The notes under the pieces are model-generated. The model was not told where the DNA came from. It worked only from the letters and a program-made list of their open reading frames with translations, and did not search any database. A program made the translations under genes and the position numbers. A DNA stretch of 11,544 nt from an uncultured Ilumatobacter sp. (GTDB lineage: Bacteria > Actinomycetota > Acidimicrobiia > Acidimicrobiales > Ilumatobacteraceae): the NCBI GenBank assembly GCA_937891565.1, contig CALAHA010000385.1, positions 1 to 11,544 of the forward strand, given 5' to 3'. Numbering within the stretch: position 1 is the stretch's first letter; each line of letters starts with the position of its first letter. Below, in pieces: positions 5,925 through 11,544 of the stretch.

Positions 5925-6827
5925 ATGATCATCAGTTGCGGCGAAGCCCTCGTCGACATCGTCGACGGCTCACCGCTGCCGGGCGGCGGACCCATGAATG
6001 CTGCGATTGCGTCTGCGCGGCTCGGCGTGCCAGTTGCGTTTGGCGGCGCACTTTCAACTGACGAATACGGCGAGATGTTGTACGCCCACATCGAGGTCAA
6101 TGGCGTTGCGCTCAACCTCATTCAGCGCACCGACGCACCGACTGCCCGAGCCGTCGTCGAGCACATTCCCGAACTGCAGTTCACTTTCGAAGGCGACGAC
6201 ACCGCCGACATGCAACTCAGCGAACTTGACGTCGCCGCCGTCGGGTCGGGCCCGCATATTTTGCACGGCGGCACACTCGCCATGTTCCGCGGGAAGACCG
6301 CCGAGACCCTCGCAACGCTCGCCGAAGAGCACGAAGGTGTCGTATCCCTCGACCCGAACATCCGGCCACAGATCCTCGACCATGACCCAACGTTGCGGAC
6401 CGAGTGGATCGGCTTCCACAATCGCTGGTTGTCAAACACAGACATCTACAAGGGCTCCGACGAAGACCTCGCCTGGATCTTCCCCGAGCTTGACCCCGAC
6501 GAGTGGGTCGAGACGCTGCTCGCGGCCGGGGTGAGCGCAGTGATCATCACTCGAGGCGCCGATGGCCTCTCCGTTTTCACCGCCGATGGTGAAGTTCATG
6601 CCGTCTCGCGTCGCGTCGACGTCGTCGACACGGTTGGTGCAGGTGACACGATTTGCGGCGTGGTGCTCGCCTCGCTGTGGGAATTACGGATCACCTCGAA
6701 GGTGGCTGTCCGAGCAATGACACTCGCCGACTGGACCAAGATCGCCGAACATGCCGTCGAGGCCGCAGCCCTCACGTGCAGCCGCCCCGGTGCCGACGTC
6801 CCGTACCGCCACGAACTCACCTGGTAG
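5925..6827 (+). CDS. PfkB-family carbohydrate kinase (fructokinase-like)
   Basis: A 300-residue ribokinase-fold sugar kinase. The start carries GEALVDIVDG (6-15), with Asp11 in the sugar-binding place, and then GGGPMNAAIASARLG (20-34), the first PfkB signature. VSLDPNIRP (140-148) is typical of fructokinases. IITRGADG (208-215) and DTVGAGDTICG (235-245) form the ATP/anion-hole region, with Asp241 as the catalytic base. Length and order are normal. Fructose is the best guess from GEALVD and DPNIRP, but adenosine or other sugar kinases of the same fold cannot be ruled out. It stands alone between divergent and convergent neighbours, so no sugar pathway context is visible. The ATG at 5925 has a TAGTTT box six bases upstream and no Shine-Dalgarno. 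Confidence 0.9.
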   Translation: MIISCGEALVDIVDGSPLPGGGPMNAAIASARLGVPVAFGGALSTDEYGEMLYAHIEVNGVALNLIQRTDAPTARAVVEHIPELQFTFEGDDTADMQLSELDVAAVGSGPHILHGGTLAMFRGKTAETLATLAEEHEGVVSLDPNIRPQILDHDPTLRTEWIGFHNRWLSNTDIYKGSDEDLAWIFPELDPDEWVETLLAAGVSAVIITRGADGLSVFTADGEVHAVSRRVDVVDTVGAGDTICGVVLASLWELRITSKVAVRAMTLADWTKIAEHAVEAAALTCSRPGADVPYRHELTW

Positions 6828-6876
6828 CTGTCACGCTCCTGTCACGCTCTGAAACCGAGCAGACCAAAGTGTGACA
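6828..6876. repeat. 11-bp direct repeat and bulged hairpin between convergent genes
   Basis: CTGTCACGCTC occurs twice in tandem, at 6828-6838 and 6839-6849, directly after the kinase stop. The second copy can also pair with downstream bases: TGTCAC (6840-6845) with GTGACA (6871-6876), and inside it GCTC (6846-6849) with GAGC (6857-6860). The place between convergent genes would suit a two-way terminator, but there is no U-run. Confidence 0.5.
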
Positions 6877-6882
6877 AGACCG

Positions 6883-7947
6883 TCAGTCTGCGTTGATGAT
6901 GTTGATCAGGTCCATGAGTTGGCCGAGGTTGGCGACTTGTTCGTCGAGGGTGTTGCCCATTGCGCCCACTCGCAGGACATTGACACCGGCTTTGGCGTAC
7001 TCGCGGAGCCGCCGCAGGATCTCGTCGGGTGGGCCAATCAGGTTCTGGCCGAGGCCAATCTCGATTGGGACGCGCGCCGCCGCAGCCTCGCGGTTCCCGG
7101 CCAACCACAGCTCCTGCACCGCAGCGACGTCGTCGGCGTAGCCCTGTTTACCGAATGCGTTGTTGTAGAAGTTCGCGTTTTTCGAACCCATGGCGCCGAA
7201 GGTGAAGGCGAAGCCAGCAGCATGGCGACGGCCGGCTGCTGCAACTTCTTGGTCTGAGTCGCCGGTGAATTCGCAACCGACACCCACGTTGATCTCGATA
7301 TCGGCGAGGGATCGCCCTGCAGCATTCGCGCCAGCCGTGATCTCGTCGAGGAACACGTTGGCCGTCGGACAGAAGAACGAGTTTCCGATCCAGCCGTCAG
7401 CGAGTTCGCCGGTCAGTCGCAAGTTGGCCGGGCCGAGCGATGCGATATGGATCGGCACCGAGGCGGGCGGCGCCGCAGACCGCAGCGCCCGACCCTCACC
7501 CCCGGGCAGTGGTAGCTGAAAGATGTCACCGTTGTAGCTGACCTTCTCACCGGCCATCGCGGCCCGCACGATGTCGATGGTCTCGCGCGTTCGCTGTATC
7601 GGCCGGGCGAACGGCACGCCGTGCCAGCCCTCAACGACCTGTGGCCCGCTCGTACCGATGCCCAACACGAAGCGACCAGTCGGGTGCGCATCGTTCGCCG
7701 ACAGCGCCTGCAGCGAGAGCGCCGACATCGCGAGCGTCGTGGGGGTCCGAGAGCCAAGTTGCACGATGCCGGTGCACAGTCGAATGTGTTCCGTGCGCAT
7801 GGCGAGCGCTCCGAGCGGAGTCAGCGCGTCGTACCCCCAGAACTCCGGGACCCAGACCGAATCGACACCGAGCCGATCCGCCTCGACCACGTAGTCGATC
7901 GCTGCCGGGCTCGTTGGCACCGCGCTGATCCCGAGCCGCAACGTCAT
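6883..7947 (-). CDS. LLM-class (luciferase-like, F420/FMN-dependent) oxidoreductase
   Basis: A 354-residue TIM-barrel oxidoreductase of the bacterial luciferase-like family, many actinobacterial members of which use coenzyme F420. It opens with MTLRLGISAV; then come AIDYVVEADRLGVDSVWVPE (16-35), the IRLCTGIVQLGSRTPTTLA segment (55-73), and GRFVLGIGTSGPQVVEGWHG (91-110), the cofactor and phosphate loop typical of the F420 subgroup. It ends with a C-terminal helix (LDEQVANLGQLMDLINI). The start at 7947 is chosen because its ATG overlaps the stop of the upstream gene in TGATG (1-nt overlap), which implies translational coupling. A longer frame extends further but lies inside the upstream gene. 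Its probable partner is the upstream nitroreductase-SRPBCC protein. Cofactor choice and substrate are inferred only at family level. Confidence 0.93.
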   Translation of the reverse strand: MTLRLGISAVPTSPAAIDYVVEADRLGVDSVWVPEFWGYDALTPLGALAMRTEHIRLCTGIVQLGSRTPTTLAMSALSLQALSANDAHPTGRFVLGIGTSGPQVVEGWHGVPFARPIQRTRETIDIVRAAMAGEKVSYNGDIFQLPLPGGEGRALRSAAPPASVPIHIASLGPANLRLTGELADGWIGNSFFCPTANVFLDEITAGANAAGRSLADIEINVGVGCEFTGDSDQEVAAAGRRHAAGFAFTFGAMGSKNANFYNNAFGKQGYADDVAAVQELWLAGNREAAAARVPIEIGLGQNLIGPPDEILRRLREYAKAGVNVLRVGAMGNTLDEQVANLGQLMDLINIINAD

Positions 7948-9107
7948 CACTCGATTGCTTCGGTGAGCTTCTTGATCCCGACGACCACCTTGCGCATGTT
8001 GGCGTGCAGGCCTTCGATTCGCCGGTAGATGATTCGGTGCTCTTTGTCGGGCATCGACTCGATTGCGATGGTCAAGCCTGACGGCCCGGGCCCCAGCACT
8101 GCCGCGTAACGCAGCCGCGAGCCAGACCCGTTCGGTTCGATTTCGAACCGCCATCGGGCGCCAGGGTTCTCGACCGACGAGGTGCGCCAACCGAACGCGA
8201 CGCCTGGCTCGTACGTGTCGATGAACGACGGCACCTTGAACTCACCGAGCGACGGGTTCTCGTTGGTGCCAACGAACGACGACCCAACGACTGGTTGACC
8301 ATCGACGAGTGTGTCGTCGATCCACTCGGCACCTTGGAACTCGTTGCTAAATCGCGATGACAGGTTGATGTCGGTGAGGAACGGCCAGATCGCCGAGGCA
8401 GGCGCGTTGATGTCGATTTCGGCCACGGTGCCTGGTCCGTCGGCGAGGCGAACCGGATGACTCGGGCCGGATTCGAAGGTCCGTGCCCAGCCGTCGAAGA
8501 AGGTGACGGTTCGCGCCGGTAGCCGAGGCGCTGGCGAGAAGTCGGTGCCCTTTGTCCAGGCCACGGGGAACATCGCAATTTCGGTCATGTTCTCCGGGAT
8601 GTCGAGAAGTTCCTTGACTTTGTCCTGGTCGGCGAGTGCTGCGGTGACCCAGGCGGTGCCGAGGCCACGGGCCCGCAAGGCAACGCAGAAGCTCCACCCG
8701 GATTGGATGACCGAATCGAACAGACCGGGGCGGCCGCTGCCGTCGTGGCGTCCAATGATGGTGGGGATCACGATCGCAGGAACGTCGGCCAGATTTTCGG
8801 CGAGGTGCTTTGCCGAGGCCATGTTCTTCTCCTGTGGGTGGCCGGTGCCTTCGAGGCGGTCGGCAGCGCCGGCCATCCACTGTCCAGCGCCTGCCATGTA
8901 GAGGTCGGCCAGCGCCTGCTTCAATCGCGGTTCGCGGATCACCAACCAGCGTCGACTCGACAGGTTTCCACCAGTCGGTGCCTGCTCGGCCACGTCGATG
9001 CAGTCGAGGATGATCTGGTCGTCGACTGCCCGCTCGAGGTCGAGCCGCCGACGCACTGCTCGCGTGGTGGTAAGGGCGTGATCAACTGCTCCGACGTCGA
9101 TGTCCAT
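7947..9107 (-). CDS. Nitroreductase-SRPBCC (polyketide cyclase/START-like) fusion protein
   Basis: A 386-residue two-domain protein. Residues 1-210 are a nitroreductase fold: RAVRRRLD (16-23) for the FMN phosphate, EQAPTGGNLSSRRWLVI (41-57) for the flavin, and SGWSFCVALRARGLGTAWVT (136-155) for the central helix. Residues 225-382 form an SRPBCC ligand-binding domain: AEIDINAPASAIWPFLTDI (229-247), the WRTSSVENPGARWRFEI strand pair (307-323) and a long C-terminal helix HANMRKVVVGIKKLTEAIE. No stop or frameshift separates the halves, so this is a true fusion. Nitroreductases reduce hydride acceptors with FMN; SRPBCC domains hold hydrophobic ligands. Together they suggest that a bulky ligand is presented to a flavin. 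The downstream LLM gene overlaps by 1 nt. The ATG at 9107 follows TGGGGG directly; a poor promoter (TTGCTG, 18 bp, TAACTG) lies just before. Confidence 0.9.
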   Translation of the reverse strand: MDIDVGAVDHALTTTRAVRRRLDLERAVDDQIILDCIDVAEQAPTGGNLSSRRWLVIREPRLKQALADLYMAGAGQWMAGAADRLEGTGHPQEKNMASAKHLAENLADVPAIVIPTIIGRHDGSGRPGLFDSVIQSGWSFCVALRARGLGTAWVTAALADQDKVKELLDIPENMTEIAMFPVAWTKGTDFSPAPRLPARTVTFFDGWARTFESGPSHPVRLADGPGTVAEIDINAPASAIWPFLTDINLSSRFSNEFQGAEWIDDTLVDGQPVVGSSFVGTNENPSLGEFKVPSFIDTYEPGVAFGWRTSSVENPGARWRFEIEPNGSGSRLRYAAVLGPGPSGLTIAIESMPDKEHRIIYRRIEGLHANMRKVVVGIKKLTEAIE

Positions 9108-9187
9108 CCCCCACAGTTACTTTTCTGCAGGGTCAATCAGCAACCGAACGTCACGCGAAGCACTACGGCGCATTTGCCAACGACTCA

Positions 9188-10000
9188 TCAGCCGACAGTG
9201 AGCATGCGACCGGCGATCTCTTTGAGGAGCTTCGCTCCGACCATGGCGGTCATGTCGACGAGGTCGCGTGACGGATTCAGTTCGACGATGTCGGCGCCGA
9301 CAATCGGACCGGGCAACGCATCGATCACGTCAAGGAGCTCGCGTACGGTCAGGCCGCCGGGTTCGTGGTGCGACACGCCCGGCGCAACGGCCGGGTCGAG
9401 GCCGTCGAGGTCGACCGTCAGATAGATCGGCCCGTCGAGTGCCGACGCGGCGAACTGGTCGAGCTGACGGGCACCGATCATCTGCACACCAAAACGATTG
9501 GCCTGCTCATACGAGTGCGTCGTGGCCGTTCGAATGCCGAGCTGCACGAGCCGCTGCATGCAGCCATCCTCAAGGGCCCGGGCGAACGGCGACGCATGGC
9601 TCAGCGGGTTGCCCTCGAAGTCGTCGTACATGTCCGGGTGGGCATCGATGTGCACGACCGTGAGCTGCGCGTGGTGCTTGGCGACGCCACGCAAGATCGG
9701 ATACGTCACCGCATGATCGCCACCGAGTGAAATCACGCGATTCCCTGCGGCGATCTGCGCGTCGATCGCGTCGGTGATCACATCGGCATCGGCCCAGTTT
9801 GCGCCGAGGTCATCGACTGCGTTCTGCAGTTCAAGGTCGCCGAGGTCGGTGAGTTTAGGGACGACGCTCAGGCCGTGTTCGGTAGCGTCGTTGCCCGAAC
9901 CCGAGTGCAAGGCAGCGCGAATCGCGGCTGGCCCGGCCGCACAACCGTAGAGGTGTGACGAGTTGGCATCCCAGGGAACTCCGAGCACAACGAGCGACAT
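9188..10000 (-). CDS. Ureohydrolase (arginase/agmatinase/formiminoglutamase family)
   Basis: A 270-residue manganese hydrolase that would split a guanidino or formimino compound, releasing urea or formamide. All six metal ligands expected in the family are present: His96 (LGGDHAVTYP), Asp119, His121 and Asp123 (HIDAHPDMYDD), and Asp197 and Asp199 (LTVDLDGLDP). The closing ELNPSRDLVDMTAMVGAKLL is also typical. DLDGLDPAVAPG resembles agmatinases and related enzymes more than classic arginases, but the substrate cannot be assigned with confidence (agmatine, guanidinobutyrate, formiminoglutamate or arginine). I chose ATG 10000 over an in-frame ATG 11 codons upstream because MSLVVLGVPWD is the usual beginning and a TAGCTT box lies 7 nt before it. 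It is divergent from the nitrilase and upstream of the redox pair, with an 80-bp gap. Confidence 0.92.
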   Translation of the reverse strand: MSLVVLGVPWDANSSHLYGCAAGPAAIRAALHSGSGNDATEHGLSVVPKLTDLGDLELQNAVDDLGANWADADVITDAIDAQIAAGNRVISLGGDHAVTYPILRGVAKHHAQLTVVHIDAHPDMYDDFEGNPLSHASPFARALEDGCMQRLVQLGIRTATTHSYEQANRFGVQMIGARQLDQFAASALDGPIYLTVDLDGLDPAVAPGVSHHEPGGLTVRELLDVIDALPGPIVGADIVELNPSRDLVDMTAMVGAKLLKEIAGRMLTVG

Positions 10001-10007
10001 GAACTCC

Positions 10008-10013
10008 AAGCTA
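10008..10013 (-). promoter_or_regulatory. Candidate -10 box (TAGCTT) of the ureohydrolase
   Basis: On the minus strand TAGCTT is followed by seven bases (GGAGTTC) and the ATG at 10000. This is the leaderless spacing again. The GGAG inside the seven bases is only three bases from ATG, too close for an ideal ribosome-binding site. No good -35 is seen. Confidence 0.4.
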
Positions 10014-10048
10014 CGACCCCCATGAGCCCGCAACTCGCCCAGCCGCCC

Positions 10049-10076
10049 GCCGTCGTCCGCCTGCCGTCATCCGCCC
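10049..10076. repeat. 14-bp imperfect direct repeat in the divergent promoter region
   Basis: GCCGTCGTCCGCCT (10049-10062) is followed at once by GCCGTCATCCGCCC (10063-10076), 12 of 14 bases identical. It lies between the divergent ureohydrolase and nitrilase starts, upstream of both candidate -10 boxes, a likely place for a shared regulator. Simple GC-rich slippage is the alternative. Confidence 0.6.
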
Positions 10077-10089
10077 GGACAGCGCCTTG

Positions 10090-10095
10090 TACCAT
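10090..10095 (+). promoter_or_regulatory. Candidate -10 box (TACCAT) of the nitrilase operon
   Basis: TACCAT fits TAnnnT and lies eight bases before the nitrilase ATG at 10104. No Shine-Dalgarno is visible in the eight bases (CGCAAGCG), so a leaderless or very short leader is likely. No -35 hexamer is evident. Confidence 0.35.
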
Positions 10096-10103
10096 CGCAA
10101 GCG

Positions 10104-11060
10104 ATGAGAGTCGCATCTGCCCAGCTCGCACCCGCCTTCATGCGGCGGGAGGCCACCCTCGACAAGGTGCTTGACGCCATGGGCGAAGCGGCCGCCAACG
10201 GCGCTCAACTCGTCGCATTCCCCGAGACGTTCGTCCCCGGCTACCCGGCGTGGGTTGACTTCAGCGACGCGTCGACGTTTAACGACCCGGCCCAGAAGGC
10301 TGCGTTCTCGATCTATCTCGACAACGCAGTCGACGTTGCGGCTGGCCACCTCGACACCGTCGTTGCGGTGTCGGCGCAGCTCGGCATCTTCGTGTATCTC
10401 GGTGTCGCCGAGCGGTCACCGTCCGGTGGATCGATTTACTGCTCCTTGGTCGCAATCGATCCGACATCGGGGATCGTGAGTGTGCATCGCAAACTTAAGC
10501 CGACCTATGGCGAGCGGATGATGTGGGCCGATGGCGACGGCAACGGGCTCGTTGTGCACGACCTGGTCCTGAACGGAGCCGGGGCTGACGACACAGCATC
10601 GGTGCGCGTCAGTGGCCTGAACTGTTGGGAGAACTGGATGCCGCTCGCGCGCGCCGCGATGTGGGCGCAGGGCACGCAAGTCCATGTCGCCACGTGGCCC
10701 GGCTCGCCGGAGATTTCAGGAGAGATCAGCCGGTTCGCTGCGAAAGAAGGCCGCGTGTTCGTGGTCAGTTCTGGTGCCGTGTTGCGAGAAGAGCACGTCC
10801 CCGCCGATTTCCCGGTCCTCGATCAGATGCTCGCGTTCGGGAACCGCTGGGCGAGTGGCGGGTCGATCATCATCGGGCCCGACGGGAGTGTCCTCGCGGA
10901 GGCGGCGAAGCACGAGGAGACGATCATTTATGCCGATATCGACCTTGCGCTCCTTCGAGCAGAACGACAGAATTTCGACCCGGCGGGCCACTACTCGCGG
11001 CCCGATGTCCTCCAGTTGACGGTCGATCGAACTCGCCGCAATCCGGCACGGTTCATCTGA
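10104..11060 (+). CDS. Nitrilase-family carbon-nitrogen hydrolase
   Basis: A 318-residue enzyme of the nitrilase superfamily. The catalytic triad is clear: Glu41 (VAFPETFVPGYP), Lys130 (VHRKLKPTYGER) and Cys174 (GLNCWENWMPLAR). CWENWMPL, with Trp, Glu and an Asn after the cysteine, and FPETFVPGYP are features of true nitrilases (branch 1), which turn R-CN into the acid plus ammonia; cyanide dihydratase or aromatic/aliphatic nitrilase types share them. The length is slightly below the usual 330-370 because the C-terminal tail is short, ending in TRRNPARFI after the GHYSRPDVLQL element (a conserved HYxRPDVLxL in nitrilases). The substrate is unknown. The stop overlaps the next ATG (TGATG), so the DUF1349 protein is probably made together with it. 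A TACCAT box lies eight bases before the start. Confidence 0.94.
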   Translation: MRVASAQLAPAFMRREATLDKVLDAMGEAAANGAQLVAFPETFVPGYPAWVDFSDASTFNDPAQKAAFSIYLDNAVDVAAGHLDTVVAVSAQLGIFVYLGVAERSPSGGSIYCSLVAIDPTSGIVSVHRKLKPTYGERMMWADGDGNGLVVHDLVLNGAGADDTASVRVSGLNCWENWMPLARAAMWAQGTQVHVATWPGSPEISGEISRFAAKEGRVFVVSSGAVLREEHVPADFPVLDQMLAFGNRWASGGSIIIGPDGSVLAEAAKHEETIIYADIDLALLRAERQNFDPAGHYSRPDVLQLTVDRTRRNPARFI

Positions 11061-11544
11061 TGGAACTGCCTGGAGTGCCCCCACTCGATTGGCTCAACGA
11101 TGTTGGCGACGCGACGTTCGAAGCCGACGTGCTCACGATGCAGGCAGCGCCGAAGACCGACTGGTTCAACGACCCCGCCGGATCGGAGCGCGTGGCGAAT
11201 GCACCCGCGCTGATGTGTGAAGTGAGCGGCGACTTCCAGCTTGAGGCGACGATCAACGTCGACTTTGCAGCGACCTTCGATGCAGGCGTCTTGTTTGTCC
11301 ATCAAACCGCTGACGATTGGGCGAAGCTGTGCTTCGAGCGCGATCCGAAGGGCCAGCCGATGGTCGTCACCGTTGTGACGCGCGGGGTTTCCGACGATTC
11401 GAACGAACCGGCCGTCATGGGGAACACCGTCCGCGTGCGCATCTCTCGTTTCGGCACGGCCCTCGCCTTTCACTACGAGCGTCGCGGCCTCGACCGATCG
11501 GTGTCTTGGGCGTTGTCTCGACTTTTTGCGTTGCGCAGCCCCGC
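11060..11544 (+). CDS. DUF1349 family protein, 5' part (runs off window)
   Basis: The gene starts at ATG 11060, sharing one base with the nitrilase stop, and stays open for about 161 residues to the window end. It begins MELPGVPPLDWLNDVGDATF and continues with the family's pattern: TDWFNDPAGSERVANAPALM (about 34-53), a beta-rich segment with FQLEATINVDF, then AGVLFVHQTADDWAKLCFER, VVTVVTRGVSDDSN and the VRVRISRFG strand. It closes on WALSRLFAL, which is near the normal C-terminus. DUF1349 proteins have a concanavalin-like jelly-roll fold of unknown function, suggesting binding of a carbohydrate or small molecule. Overlap with the nitrilase implies coupled translation, but a functional link is only an inference. 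No signal peptide is seen. It is truncated only by the window edge. Confidence 0.85.
   Translation, partial: MELPGVPPLDWLNDVGDATFEADVLTMQAAPKTDWFNDPAGSERVANAPALMCEVSGDFQLEATINVDFAATFDAGVLFVHQTADDWAKLCFERDPKGQPMVVTVVTRGVSDDSNEPAVMGNTVRVRISRFGTALAFHYERRGLDRSVSWALSRLFALRSP

Noticed and set aside
7948..8190. N-terminal extension of the LLM oxidoreductase to 8190
   Set aside because: The extension lies within the upstream fusion gene in another frame, and the family start MTLRLGIS with the TGATG overlap fits position 7947.

Overview
The window is a high-GC bacterial chromosomal segment. Several things suggest an actinobacterium, possibly of the Acidimicrobiia (Ilumatobacter-like): a DUF222-HNH protein, a mycobacterial Nei2-like glycosylase, an F420/FMN-type luciferase-like oxidoreductase, GTG starts, and TAnnnT -10 boxes lying 6-8 nt before ATG codons, as in leaderless mRNAs. 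The lineage is an inference from gene content; no rRNA or other marker gene is present.

Layout. (1) 1-185: 3' end of an EamA/DMT-type membrane transporter (+). (2) 232-1644: DUF222-HNH endonuclease (-), behind a TATAAT promoter and an inverted repeat. (3) 1687-1997: about 310 bp without a convincing gene. (4) 1998-2786: Nei/Fpg DNA glycosylase (+), converging on (5) a two-gene RES toxin / Xre-MbcA-ParS-type antitoxin operon (-, 2793-3927). (6) A 147-bp divergent control region with a palindrome over the antitoxin start and a hexamer tandem repeat leads into phnA/yjdM (+, 4075-4401) and a PhyH-type dioxygenase (+, 4471-5307), whose start lies in a 10-bp tandem repeat. (7) A small nitroreductase (-) is divergent from a PfkB sugar kinase (+). 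(8) A minus-strand run reads ureohydrolase, then nitroreductase-SRPBCC fusion, then LLM-class oxidoreductase. The last two overlap by 1 nt. (9) Divergent from the ureohydrolase is a plus-strand nitrilase whose stop codon overlaps the start of a DUF1349 gene that runs off the window.

How the genes fit together. The toxin-antitoxin pair is the only clear two-part system; RES toxins consume NAD+. The fusion protein and the LLM enzyme are probably translationally coupled and look like partners in one redox conversion whose substrate the sequence does not reveal. The ureohydrolase and nitrilase both release nitrogen from C-N compounds and share a 103-bp divergent promoter region, so co-regulation is plausible but unproven. 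I see no rRNA, tRNA, CRISPR array, integrase, transposase or prophage. The least explained features are the short tandem repeats placed exactly at gene starts (4011-4046, 4441-4480, 10049-10076) and the domain fusion.
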